From: Bacillota bacterium
Lineage (GTDB): Bacteria; Bacillota_E; JAJZYS01; JAJYTV01
Direction: 5' to 3'
DNA length: 64,000 nt
Assembly: GCA_021845645.1 (NCBI GenBank)
Contig: JAJZVM010000014.1
Location: 21,668-85,667, forward strand
The notes below the pieces were generated by a model that did no database searches, had not been told where the DNA came from, and saw only the letters and a list, made by a program, of their open reading frames with translations. The position numbers and the translations under genes are program-made. Numbering within the stretch: position 1 is the first letter of the stretch; every line of letters begins with the position of its first letter. This document shows, in pieces, positions 56,004 through 64,000 of this stretch.

Positions 56004-59000
56004 CTAGGCGATCGAACCCTCCTCGGGTTCCTCCTGCGCGAGTCCGGCAGTGTGGGGTGCGAGGTGCAGGAACCTGGGACGCCAAATGGCCCAATGCCGC
56101 AGGATCTCCCGTGCCTTCGCGCTTGAGGTTGCCGCCAGGAACTGCTCGAGCAGGGCGAGCAGTCGCTCTTCATCCGGGCCCGCAACTTCGCGCGGTTCGC
56201 CCACGTCGGGGTTTATGCGGTCCGCCATGCGCCCATATTCGTCGAGCAGGAAGGCCTCACCGCCGGTCATGCCCGCGCCGAAGTTGTATCCCGCCTCGCC
56301 CAGCACCACCACCGTGCCGCAGGTCATGTACTCGCAGCCGTGCTCGCCTACTCCCTCCACGACAGCCAGGGCGCCCGAGTTGCGGACGGCGAAGCGCTCA
56401 CCCGCCCGCCCCGCAGCCAGAAGCACTCCGCCGGTGGCCCCGTACAGGGCGGTGTTGCCCAGCAGCACGTGCTCGTGGCTCGAACCGCGCAGGGTCGAGT
56501 CGGGACGCAGAACGATCTCCCCTCCCGCCATCCCCTTGCCGACGTGGTCATTGGCCATGCCCGTCAGCACGAACCGGACCCCGGGTGTCATGAAGGCCCC
56601 GAACGACTGACCGGCGGTTCCGTGGAAGTGGACGAGAAGGCTGCCTTCCGCAAGTCCCTGGTCTCCGTGGACCGATGCGATCGCCCCGAACAGGCGGGCG
56701 CCTACCGTGCGATCGGCCGTCTGGATCGGCAGGCGGAGTTCGACCGGACCCCTCCCACCGCCGAGGAGCGCTGCCGCCCCCGCGAGGAGCGCGCGGTCCA
56801 GGGGCGCGGCCTCAGGCACCGGGATGCGGCTCTCGTGCCGCCTGGGCTTGTCAGGGGCGGTATCGCGCGCCAGAATGGCGCCGAGGTCGAGACGGGGCGA
56901 GGAGTCCGAAGATCGCTGCCGCAGGAGATCGCTGCGGCCGATCAGATCCTCGAGACGGTGGTAGCCGAGATCCGCGAGGATGGCCCGCACTTCCTCGCCG
57001 AGAGCGAGGAAGTAGTTCATCACCCCTTCAGGCGTGCCTGGATACTTGCGGCGCAGGCTTTCCTTCTGTGTCGCCACCCCGACAGGACAGTTGTCGGTGT
57101 GGCAGATGCGCATCATCTTGCAGCCCGCGGCGATCATGGCGGCGGTACCGAAACTGAACTCGTCTGCGCCGAGCAGAGCGGCACGGACGACGTCCTGGCC
57201 GTTGCGCAGGCCACCGTCGACGCGCAGCGAGACGCGGGCGCGGAGGCCGTTCGCCACGAGTTCCTGCTGGGCCTCGCTCAGTCCGATCTCCCAGGGCAGG
57301 CCCGCGTTCTTGATCGAGTCGAGCGGGGAACTGCCTGTGCCGCCGGCATGGCCGCTCAGCACAATAATGTCGGCGCCGGCCTTGGCGACACCGCACGAGA
57401 TGACGCCGACGCCGCTCTCCGCCACGAGCTTGACGGAGATCTCCGCTTCCGGGTTGACCTGACGCAGGTCGTGGATGAGTTGCGCCAAGTCCTCGATGGA
57501 GTAGATATCGTGATGCGGCGGTGGCGAGATCAGGGGAACGCCCGGCGTCGTGTGGCGCAGGCGCGCCACGAGCTCAGTCACCTTCGGGCCGGGGATCTGG
57601 CCACCTTCGCCTGGCTTCGAGCCCTGCGCCATCTTGATCTGAAGTTCCCTAGCATGTGCCAGATAGCCCGGCGTGACGCCGAAGCGCCCAGACGCCACCT
57701 GCCGGATCGCGCTCTCCCGCTCCGTGCCGTTTCGGGCCGGGTCTTCCCCTCCCTCGCCCGATCCCGAGCGGGCCCCGAGCCGGTTCATGCCGATGGCAAG
57801 GGCCTCGTGAGCCTCGGGCGAGAGCGAGCCCAGGGACATGCTGCCGGAGGAGAACCGACGCACGATACTCGAGGCTTCCTCCACCTCGCTCTGTGGCACG
57901 GGTGGCCGGTCGGATTGCAGGTCGAGCAGGTGGTGCAGCTGCATTGGAGGCTCCGCCTGGAACGCGTACGCGAGAGCAGCCGCGCGTTCACGCGCTGCGG
58001 CTGAGCCGGGCGCCGCGAGCGGCCCTGCGGCCAGGCCCTGCACCGCCGCCACCACCTCAGGGCTGAAGAGATGTAGCTCTCCGTCGGAGCGATGCTTGTA
58101 GAAACCGTGGAGCGGCGGCTTGCCCGATAGCGCAGGGAAGGCCCGCTGGTGCCAGCCGAACATGAGGTGGCCGATGTCCTTGAAGCCAAGGCCGCTGACG
58201 CGGGAAGGAGTGCCCTGGAAGCAGCCTTCGATGACTTCCTGGCCGACGCCGACCGCCTCGAAGATCTGCGCGCCGACGTATCCGTCGACGGTGGAGATGC
58301 CCATGCGCGCCATCACCTTGCGCAGGCCCTCTTCGAGGGAACGGCGGTACGCGGCCAGGGCCTCGTCCCGACCGAGGCCCCGCAGGCGTCCAAGGACCGC
58401 GAGTTCGGATATGCGGGCGAGCGCGATCCACGGATGGACCGCGTTGGCGCCGTATCCCAGCAAGGTTGCAACGTGATGCACCTCGCGCGGCTCGCCGAGT
58501 TCCGCCACGAGGGAGCAGCGCATGCGGCGCCCGCTTCTTACCAGGCGACTGTGCACGGCTGCCACGGCCAGCAGGGCCGGCATGGGCACAAGGTCCTCGG
58601 ACACGGTGCGGTCGGACAGGATGAGGATTCCTGCGCCGCCGTCCACGGCAGCCTCCGCCGCGGCCGTCAGGCGATCGAGCGCGGCCGCGAGGCCGTCTGC
58701 GCTTTCGGCGCGCGAAAATACGGCGGGAAGGGTTTCTGATCGCATGAGGGGGTTGCGCACGCCGTACTGGCGGACGGCGGCCAGTTCGGGCCCGAGCAGG
58801 ATGGGGCTATCGAGCGCTAGCAGCAGGGCGTGCTCTGGTGTTTCCTGAACGAGGTCACCGCGTGGCCCGAGCAGGCTCTCCAAGGAGAAGATGCGGGCCT
58901 CGCGCAGGTGGTCAATCGGTGGGTTGGTCACCTGTGCGAAGCGCTGCTTGAAGTAGTGGAAAAGCGGGCGCTCCATGCGGGACAGCACGGCCAGCGGAGT

Positions 59001-60485
59001 GTCGTCGCCCATCGATCCGACCGGTGGGTGTCCGTCCTGCACCATGGGTCGTATCACCGCCGCAAGTTCCTCCGCGCCGTGGCCGAAAGCAGTCTCGAGC
59101 TGCTCCAGGAGTTCGCCCATGGGCCCTTCGGGTACGTGCGCGGGCGTGCCGAGGTCCTTGAGGCGCCTGAAGCCGCGATCCAGCCAGGTGTCGTACGGCT
59201 TTGCCGCCGCCACTTCGGCCTTGCACTCGTCGGACTCCAGGATGCGGCCTTGCGCCAGATCAAGGACGAGGATGTCGCCCGGTCCGAGGCGCCCGTAGCG
59301 GCGGACGTGGCGGGGCGGAATGTCGTGGATGCCTGCTTCGGAGCCGGCGATCACGAGACCGTCGTCACAGATGGCGTAGCGCATCGGTCTGAGCCCGTTG
59401 CGGTCGAGAATGGCGCCCACCAGTTCGCCGTCGCAGAACGAGATGGCCGCGGGTCCGTCCCACGGTTCCGTACGGCAGGCGGCGTAGCGGAGATAGGCCT
59501 CGCGCTTCGGGTCAAGCGTGCCGTCCCCTCCCCCTGCGGCGCGCAGCAGCGTCAGCAGCGTATGCGCCGCGGGAAGAGGAGTACCATCGCCCTGCCGCTT
59601 CGCCAGGGGGTCAAGAGAGACGAACTCAAGGGCGTTGTCGAGCATGCCCGAGTCGGACGTGGTGCGGTCCACGAGACCCGGATAGCGCGCCTCGAGCCAC
59701 TGCACGTTGCCCGCGATCGTGTTGATCTCGCCGTTGTGGCCGAGAAGGCGAAAGGGTTGCGCCCTGGACCACGACGACGTGGTATTGGTACTGAAGCGCT
59801 GATGGAAGAGCACCGCCTGCGCGGTGAACTCCTCCGCGGCGAGGTCGGGGTAGAAGCGGCAAAGGTCGCGCGGGGCGATGAGGCCCTTGTAGACCACCGA
59901 GCGGCAGGAAAACGAGGCGATGTACGCGGCGTCGTCCGTCAGTTGCCGTTCTAGACGCCTGCGGGCGCGCCAGAGGCCTTGATCGAAGGTTGCCGGGCGT
60001 ATACCCGCAGGGCGCGGCACGAGGTACTGCCAGACGTGCGGGGCACTCGCGCTTGCCAGCGGTCCGAGCACTCCGGGCACGACCGGGACCCGCCGCCAGA
60101 GGCCCTTGGGCAGATGCTCCGCCTGCATAGCCGCTTCGAGTGCCGACTTCCAATGCTCGCGCTCTGCGCTTACCCGCGGCAAAAAGCACATGGCTACGCC
60201 GAACTCGGTGTCCTTGTCGGCATTGCCGCCAAGTTCCCGATATTTCAAGTGAAAGAATTCATGTGGCATGGCGGCAAGAATGCCTGTGCCGTCGCTTGTC
60301 AGGCCATCGGCTGCAACCGCACCGCGGTGGCCGAGGCGCCCGAGCGCCTCGAGTGCGAGGTCGACGACGCGGCGCGACGGTTCGCGCACACTGGCGACGA
60401 AGCCCACACCGCAGGCGTCGCGCTCTCGGAGAGCATCGATCTGGGATCCGGAACCCGCAAACGCATACTCGCTTCCCAGAGACAT
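56004..60485 (-). CDS. gltB: Glutamate synthase large subunit
   Basis: A 1493-residue multidomain enzyme. A 24-residue propeptide precedes the catalytic Cys25 of the N-terminal glutaminase domain (RERDACGVGFVAS). Next come the central domain, the FMN synthase domain (GSKPGEGGQIPG, SPPPHHDIYSIEDL, SGHAGGTGSSP), the 3Fe-4S ligands (CKMMRICHTDNCPVG, C-x5-C-x4-C) and the C-terminal beta-helix domain (GAGMTGGEAFLLDE). It makes two glutamates from glutamine and 2-oxoglutarate. The ATG at 60485 has GAGGAGGGG upstream. No gltD (NADPH subunit) is adjacent, so it may use ferredoxin or a distant gltD. Confidence 0.95.
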   Translation of the reverse strand: MSLGSEYAFAGSGSQIDALRERDACGVGFVASVREPSRRVVDLALEALGRLGHRGAVAADGLTSDGTGILAAMPHEFFHLKYRELGGNADKDTEFGVAMCFLPRVSAEREHWKSALEAAMQAEHLPKGLWRRVPVVPGVLGPLASASAPHVWQYLVPRPAGIRPATFDQGLWRARRRLERQLTDDAAYIASFSCRSVVYKGLIAPRDLCRFYPDLAAEEFTAQAVLFHQRFSTNTTSSWSRAQPFRLLGHNGEINTIAGNVQWLEARYPGLVDRTTSDSGMLDNALEFVSLDPLAKRQGDGTPLPAAHTLLTLLRAAGGGDGTLDPKREAYLRYAACRTEPWDGPAAISFCDGELVGAILDRNGLRPMRYAICDDGLVIAGSEAGIHDIPPRHVRRYGRLGPGDILVLDLAQGRILESDECKAEVAAAKPYDTWLDRGFRRLKDLGTPAHVPEGPMGELLEQLETAFGHGAEELAAVIRPMVQDGHPPVGSMGDDTPLAVLSRMERPLFHYFKQRFAQVTNPPIDHLREARIFSLESLLGPRGDLVQETPEHALLLALDSPILLGPELAAVRQYGVRNPLMRSETLPAVFSRAESADGLAAALDRLTAAAEAAVDGGAGILILSDRTVSEDLVPMPALLAVAAVHSRLVRSGRRMRCSLVAELGEPREVHHVATLLGYGANAVHPWIALARISELAVLGRLRGLGRDEALAAYRRSLEEGLRKVMARMGISTVDGYVGAQIFEAVGVGQEVIEGCFQGTPSRVSGLGFKDIGHLMFGWHQRAFPALSGKPPLHGFYKHRSDGELHLFSPEVVAAVQGLAAGPLAAPGSAAARERAAALAYAFQAEPPMQLHHLLDLQSDRPPVPQSEVEEASSIVRRFSSGSMSLGSLSPEAHEALAIGMNRLGARSGSGEGGEDPARNGTERESAIRQVASGRFGVTPGYLAHARELQIKMAQGSKPGEGGQIPGPKVTELVARLRHTTPGVPLISPPPHHDIYSIEDLAQLIHDLRQVNPEAEISVKLVAESGVGVISCGVAKAGADIIVLSGHAGGTGSSPLDSIKNAGLPWEIGLSEAQQELVANGLRARVSLRVDGGLRNGQDVVRAALLGADEFSFGTAAMIAAGCKMMRICHTDNCPVGVATQKESLRRKYPGTPEGVMNYFLALGEEVRAILADLGYHRLEDLIGRSDLLRQRSSDSSPRLDLGAILARDTAPDKPRRHESRIPVPEAAPLDRALLAGAAALLGGGRGPVELRLPIQTADRTVGARLFGAIASVHGDQGLAEGSLLVHFHGTAGQSFGAFMTPGVRFVLTGMANDHVGKGMAGGEIVLRPDSTLRGSSHEHVLLGNTALYGATGGVLLAAGRAGERFAVRNSGALAVVEGVGEHGCEYMTCGTVVVLGEAGYNFGAGMTGGEAFLLDEYGRMADRINPDVGEPREVAGPDEERLLALLEQFLAATSSAKAREILRHWAIWRPRFLHLAPHTAGLAQEEPEEGSIA

Positions 60486-60894
60486 CGATGCCCCTCCTCT
60501 CTGCGGTTCGGCGCAGATCTCGAGGAGAGGCACGGCTTTCGGCGTATGACCGTACGCCGCGCAGACCGCCTGTTCAGGTGCGGTCGCCGAAGGCCGGATC
60601 CTTGAGATAGCGCTCCACCGGTGAACCGGTGACAGCCTTGCACCTCTTCGATGCAAGTCCAACGGTACGGGCTGGGCGCCCGGTCCGTTTCGGCGGAGGT
60701 CCCTTTCACGGCGGGTCGTGGCTGCCCGGCTCGCCGCCGCTACTCTTGGCCTTCGCGCCTCTATCTGCCCTCCGTGGCAACGGAGGGAAGCACAGGTTTT
60801 AAGCCAATACTCTACGGCCTGGAAGGCATGCAGTCAATGGCCCAATGTACGCATTGTTATGCAGTTCCGGTTGTGACGGAGGATACCGGCCGCA
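60486..60894. other. Upstream region of gltB
   Basis: No gene. It contains a palindrome CACCGGT-GA-ACCGGTG (60616-60631) about 130 bases before gltB, a candidate operator, and a hairpin CCCTCCGT-GGCA-ACGGAGGG (60768-60787). A convincing sigma-A promoter was not found. Confidence 0.45.
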
Positions 60895-61165
60895 AGCCCC
60901 TGGCTTCAGCCAGGCTTCAGCATTGGGACAAGTCCGACTCAAACCGGGGGTGCCAGTAAATAGGTATAAGCAGTAGAGTTGAGGTATAGAGCGGCAGTTC
61001 AAGTCCAACCGCAACGTTGTCTACTCCTGCAAGTACCACGTGGTCTGGTGCCCCCAAGTACCGCCGCCGGGTTGTTGCCGACGGGGTGGGCAGGACCATG
61101 TGCATCTGCTGGTCGAGGTCGACCCGCAGTTCCTGGCTTCAGCCGTGGGGAGAACGTCAAACTGC
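60895..61165 (+). mobile_element. Degenerate IS200/IS605-type element
   Basis: A TnpA start (QFKSNRNVVYSCKYHVVWCP) is followed by a one-base insertion near 61050 (five Cs), then KYRRRVVADGVG. A large deletion joins this to DHVHLLVEVDPQF, which carries the HUH motif of the transposase. A short SRGENV-like tail could come from the TnpB end. Upstream, CCTGGCT-TC-AGCCAGG (60899-60914) resembles the subterminal hairpin of this family. The transposase cannot be functional. Confidence 0.75.
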
Positions 61166-61264
61166 AGCGAGACGCAGCAGTTTGGGTGCAAAGTGCAGCA
61201 TTAATCTTCGGGCTGACGGCTGGAACACGACGCGACTTGGCCGGTATTTTGCGGCCGCAGCGCC

Positions 61265-62107
61265 TCAGACCTCGCTCCTCTCGCACTTGCGCACCACAAA
61301 GAAGCCTGACCGCGATGCGGCGAGAAAACTGCCGTCACGCGTTATCACCATGTCGATCCGCTTGCCGACTTCGGTGAGCACGCGTTCCCGAAGCGACGTG
61401 GGCGCACCCGCCTGATCGAGGGCGGCGTCGATCGGGCCGGACGAGAGGAACAGGAGCGCGGGCTCCACGGCGTCGAAGCGAAAGCCGGCGGGGAAACTCA
61501 GGAGTTCAGGCGGCGCAGGCGTGAAGTTGGCGCCGTTCTCGAGAGAGAAGCGCATTGCGGGGCTGGCGATCTCCCCGATGCGATAGCCCAGCGACGTCAG
61601 GCTCTGCGCCATCAGGTCGAACAGCGCCTTGTACGGCCGCTCGGTGGTTGTCGTGGCCAGCAGGAGCCCCTCGGGACGCAGCACGCGCCAGGCTTCTGCG
61701 AGTGCCAGGCGGATGTCGGGCACGTGGTAAAGCATGAAATGGAGGCCAGCCCAGTCAAAGCTGCCGTCTGGCCAGGGAAGGCTCTGGGCGTCCCCCAGGA
61801 GAGCCTGGGCATTCGGATCGCCGCCCACTTCCGCCTCGAGGCGGGCAACCATTCCCTCGGACCGGTCGAGGCCGACGTAGCGCACCGACGGGCCGAGCAG
61901 CCGCCGAACCGCGTGGTACCAGCTGCCTGTGCCCGCTCCGATGTCAAGCACCGCCGCGGGATGGCGGCGGCGTGCGGCCTCGCTCGTGATCGTCGCGAAG
62001 ATGTCATGCGGCTGAATGCCATACCTGCGATGCGTTTGCGTGCGCACGGACAGACCTTGAGCGTCCCCGTACGCTTTTGCGAGAAAATCGGCTTCATCGA
62101 AGCGCAT
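61265..62107 (-). CDS. SAM-dependent class I methyltransferase
   Basis: A 280-residue methyltransferase with the SAM-binding motif I (AAVLDIGAGTGSW), motif II acidic (YVGLDRSEGMV), and GDAQSLPWPDGSFDWAG...LYHVPD, typical of UbiE/Methyltransf_11 proteins. The substrate is not predictable. The ATG at 62107 was preferred because GAGGGGGAT lies about six bases upstream; an earlier start at 62143 is possible. Confidence 0.82.
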   Translation of the reverse strand: MRFDEADFLAKAYGDAQGLSVRTQTHRRYGIQPHDIFATITSEAARRRHPAAVLDIGAGTGSWYHAVRRLLGPSVRYVGLDRSEGMVARLEAEVGGDPNAQALLGDAQSLPWPDGSFDWAGLHFMLYHVPDIRLALAEAWRVLRPEGLLLATTTTERPYKALFDLMAQSLTSLGYRIGEIASPAMRFSLENGANFTPAPPELLSFPAGFRFDAVEPALLFLSSGPIDAALDQAGAPTSLRERVLTEVGKRIDMVITRDGSFLAASRSGFFVVRKCERSEV

Positions 62108-62958
62108 TCGAAGATCCCCCTCTGCCATTGTCTGACATGTCAAGTATGCGGCGGGCCTGCCGCCATGACGAGGGGAGTCGCTGTTTCACCGAAAGAAGGA
62201 GACCTTTGGACCGCACGCCCAAGCCTCCGGCCATGTCGCTGGACGTCACAGGAGACCAGCTCGAGACCTAAGCGCACCCTTTGGCGACGCGTCACCATCC
62301 GAGGGCGATGGATCGGGATGATGCCGTCGCACTGATCCGGAGCAACCAGGCCGGGTACGAGCAGGATGGGACCGGCTTATGGTCGTCGGGCGCATGGAAA
62401 CGCGTGGTTCGTCGCAAACCGGTGGAGCGATTGCCGCAAACCGTCGACGAGGCGCCGGAAAAGACGCCCCCTGCCTTACGTGAGGCGCTTGCGGGAAACG
62501 ACTACGCCACGGAAGCAGGGTCTCATGTCGCGAATGGTGGCGTCCGCAGCAGGACGGGTCGCGATTTGTCTCCTTTCATTCACGCCTGCGACATGCCGTC
62601 CACGAAGGTGGCGCAGCGGAATGGCATTCCTTGCGGCGTTGAAACTGGCGGAACCAGGGCGCGTGCCGCTACAGGTGCGTGCAGTTGCGCGCGGATGCGG
62701 CTCGGCGCTGAAGGTTTGCTGGGCGCTTTGCCATCACTATCGACGTCCACACGCTTGCATCCGGAGCCGGAATGTGCCGCTTTCGCGCATGGCGGGCTGC
62801 GACGGCGACCTGCGGCCTTGGACCACAAGGAGTGAGAATCCTGCGCTCTAGAACAACACTTCTGGCTGGTCGCGATCTTGCACAGACGGCAGGTCTCCAC
62901 TAAACTAGTTCTGCCGCGTAAGGCGGGCTCCAACGGGCGCCTTACGCACGTGGCACAC
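62108..62958. other. Gene-poor stretch before the tRNA block
   Basis: A long open frame at 62281-62835 shows no family features, no good ribosome binding site and an unlikely residue composition. Nothing else was recognised. Confidence 0.45.
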
Positions 62959-63037
62959 GCCCCTGTAGCTCAGGTGGATAGAGCGGGGGTTTCCTAAACC
63001 CTGTCTGCCGGGGGTTCGAGTCCTCCCAGGGGCGCCA
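62959..63037 (+). tRNA. tRNA-Arg (anticodon CCT)
   Basis: Cloverleaf with acceptor GCCCCTG/CAGGGGC, D-arm GCTC...GAGC, anticodon loop TTCCTAA and T-arm GGGGG-TTCGAGT-CCTCC; the 3' CCA is encoded. It reads AGG. Confidence 0.93.
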
Positions 63038-63053
63038 TTTCCATGTTCCGGGG

Positions 63054-63509
63054 GTGTCGGCGCTGCACAGCACGTTCATGCAGTTGGCGCTGGCAGAGGC
63101 CCGGGCGGCCTTGAGGGTCGGCGAGGTTCCCGTGGGCGCGGTGGTCGTGTCGGCCCAAGGAGAGGTGCTCGCAAGGGCGTACAACTTGCGCGAGACCGAA
63201 ACGGATCCCACGGCTCACGCCGAGATCCTGGCCATGCGCGAGGCAGGCAGGCGGCTTGGCAACTGGCGGCTCAGTGGAGCGACGCTTTACGTCACACTGG
63301 AGCCGTGCCCGATGTGCGCCGCGGCGATCGTTCTTGCGCGCGTGCAGCGGGTGGTGTTCGCGGCCCAGGACCCGAGGCTGGGAGCGGCCGGCTCGCGGCT
63401 CCAGCTGTTTGCGGAGCTTGCGGGAGATTGGCCGGTGGACGTCATCGGCGGTGTCTTGGAGGAGGAGGCCTCCACGCTGCTCAAGGACTTCTTTGCCGGT
63501 CGGAGGTAA
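63054..63509 (+). CDS. tadA: tRNA-specific adenosine deaminase
   Basis: A 151-residue cytidine-deaminase-fold enzyme. The zinc/catalytic motifs are TAHAEILAM (His and Glu) and EPCPMCAAAI (two Cys ligands), with GEVPVGAVVV near the start. TadA deaminates A34 of tRNA-Arg(ACG) to inosine. The GTG at 63054 gives the usual N-terminal length; the ATG at 63078 is an alternative with a shorter N-terminus. The position next to tRNA-Ser, SRP RNA and dnaX is the common Bacillota order. Confidence 0.95.
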   Translation: MSALHSTFMQLALAEARAALRVGEVPVGAVVVSAQGEVLARAYNLRETETDPTAHAEILAMREAGRRLGNWRLSGATLYVTLEPCPMCAAAIVLARVQRVVFAAQDPRLGAAGSRLQLFAELAGDWPVDVIGGVLEEEASTLLKDFFAGRR

Positions 63510-63514
63510 GTTTC

Positions 63515-63608
63515 GGAGGGGTGTCCGAGCGGTTGAAGGAGCCGCACTCGAAATGCGGTAGGCGGGCACAAACCTGCCTCGTGGGTTCGAATCCCACCCC
63601 CTCCGCCA
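63515..63608 (+). tRNA. tRNA-Ser (anticodon CGA)
   Basis: Class II tRNA with long variable arm: acceptor GGAGGGG/CCCCTCC, anticodon stem CCGCA/TGCGG with loop CTCGAAA, T-arm GTGGG-TTCGAAT-CCCAC, encoded CCA. It reads UCG. Confidence 0.93.
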
Positions 63609-63623
63609 TCATTGACAGCTTTC

Positions 63624-63717
63624 GGAGAGGTGTCCGAGTGGCCGAAGGAGCATGACTGGAAATCATGCAGGCGGGCTGAAACCTGCCTCGTGGGTTCGAA
63701 TCCCACCCTCTCCGCCA
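63624..63717 (+). tRNA. tRNA-Ser (anticodon GGA)
   Basis: Class II tRNA: acceptor GGAGAGG/CCTCTCC, anticodon stem CATGA/TCATG with loop CTGGAAA, long variable arm, T-arm GTGGG-TTCGAAT-CCCAC, encoded CCA. It reads UCC/UCU. Very similar to the preceding tRNA-Ser outside the anticodon arm, suggesting duplication. Confidence 0.93.
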
Positions 63718-63754
63718 GTTTTTCGGTTGGCGAAATGGCCGCCGAACCTTTGCA

Positions 63755-63866
63755 GAGCTTGCGTCCGGGTACCGCGCGACGGTCAGCCCCAAACCCCGCC
63801 AGGCCCGAGAGGGAGCAACGGTACAGGGTGGAGCCGGGCGATGCGGTGCGCCTGGGCGCAAGGCCT
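63755..63866 (+). ncRNA. ffs: Signal recognition particle RNA, short (4.5S-like) form
   Basis: The conserved SRP core is present: AACCCCGCCAGGCCCG followed by AGAGGGAGCAACGGTA, the Ffh-binding loop region. Flanking segments pair: TTGCG with CGCAA, CCGGGT with GCCTGG and ACCGC with GCGGT, giving a hairpin of about 110 bases. The Alu domain of Bacillus-type long SRP RNA does not fit between the tRNA and this core. Ends are approximate. Location before dnaX is conserved. Confidence 0.85.
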
Positions 63867-63870
63867 TTCA

Positions 63871-63905
63871 GACGGAGAGCTGTGCCACGATGCCGGCTCT
63901 CCGTC
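63871..63905 (+). terminator. Hairpin behind the SRP RNA
   Basis: GACGGAGAGC and GCTCTCCGTC form a perfect 10-base-pair stem around a 15-base loop. No T-run follows, so it may be a processing or weak termination signal. Confidence 0.5.
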
Positions 63906-63959
63906 GGCCTACAGGTGCCCGGCGATCCCGGGGAGAATAACCTGCCGGAGGTGACAGCG

Positions 63960-64000
63960 TTGTACCGTGCCCTCTACCGCAGCTTCAGACCCGCTCGCTT
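63960..64000 (+). CDS. dnaX: DNA polymerase III subunit gamma/tau (3' end outside window)
   Basis: Only the first 13 codons are visible (MYRALYRSFRPAR), matching the nearly invariant DnaX start (YxALYRxFRPxxF). The TTG at 63960 was chosen because a perfect GGAGGTGA site ends five bases upstream; a GTG at 63951 lies inside that site. The gene encodes the clamp-loader ATPase. Its position behind SRP RNA is the usual Bacillota arrangement. Confidence 0.9.
   Translation, partial: MYRALYRSFRPAR

Noticed and set aside
62281..62835. 184-codon plus-strand frame before the tRNA block
   Set aside because: No ribosome binding site, no family resemblance and competing frames of similar quality on the same stretch.

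Overview
The window looks like a chromosomal segment of a high-GC, Gram-positive-type bacterium, probably a deep-branching, aerobic or facultative Bacillota (the Sulfobacillus / Symbiobacterium / Thermaerobacter kind of lineage; the genus cannot be fixed from sequence alone). The reasons are three SLH domains on a surface protein, very frequent GTG and TTG starts behind strong GGAGG ribosome binding sites, and the order tRNA-Arg, tadA, tRNA-Ser, tRNA-Ser, SRP RNA, dnaX at the right end.

Layout. 1-3699: 3' part of a huge glycine-rich, SLH-anchored surface protein. 3817-20067 (minus): one tightly packed operon of 14 genes for CoA-thioester catabolism (two acyl-CoA dehydrogenases, two acyl-CoA ligases, a thiolase, a hydratase/dehydrogenase fusion, SDR, HpaB-family flavoprotein, nitronate-monooxygenase-like protein, phytoene-desaturase-like oxidoreductase, and a Cys-less thiolase + DUF35 + MaoC trio typical of retro-aldol side-chain cleavage). 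It ends with its own TetR regulator and has a clear sigma-A promoter with a possible operator upstream. 21748-27967 (plus): N-acyl-D-amino-acid deacylase, TetR, then kdd, an APC permease, kal and kce, the lower half of the 3,5-diaminohexanoate (lysine) pathway. 28653-30690: YitT-like membrane protein, a wrecked aminoglycoside-nucleotidyltransferase-type gene and a nitrilase-superfamily amidase.

31540-36903 (plus): two-subunit B-type heme-copper oxidase with an extra membrane protein, then an acyl-CoA dehydrogenase, hemerythrin, AhpD-like and OsmC proteins. 36940-42714: a lipoprotein, a Crp/Fnr regulator, MIP18/DUF59, two DUF2249 proteins and two polytopic membrane proteins, which together look like a respiratory or nitric-oxide-related unit. 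42928-49905: a c-di-GMP signalling block (EAL-GAF protein, large hybrid histidine kinase with HPt, REC-GGDEF protein). 50079-54360: DUF5654 protein, LysR regulator, a small unknown, a PLP decarboxylase and an L,D-transpeptidase. 54424-60485 (minus): ammonium transporter and glutamate synthase large subunit. 60895-61165 holds an IS200/IS605 remnant, followed by a methyltransferase and the tRNA/tadA/SRP/dnaX block.

Several long stretches (20151-20868, 21172-21747, 27968-28652, 30691-31539, 62108-62958) hold no convincing gene. No CRISPR array, intact insertion sequence, prophage or rRNA was seen.
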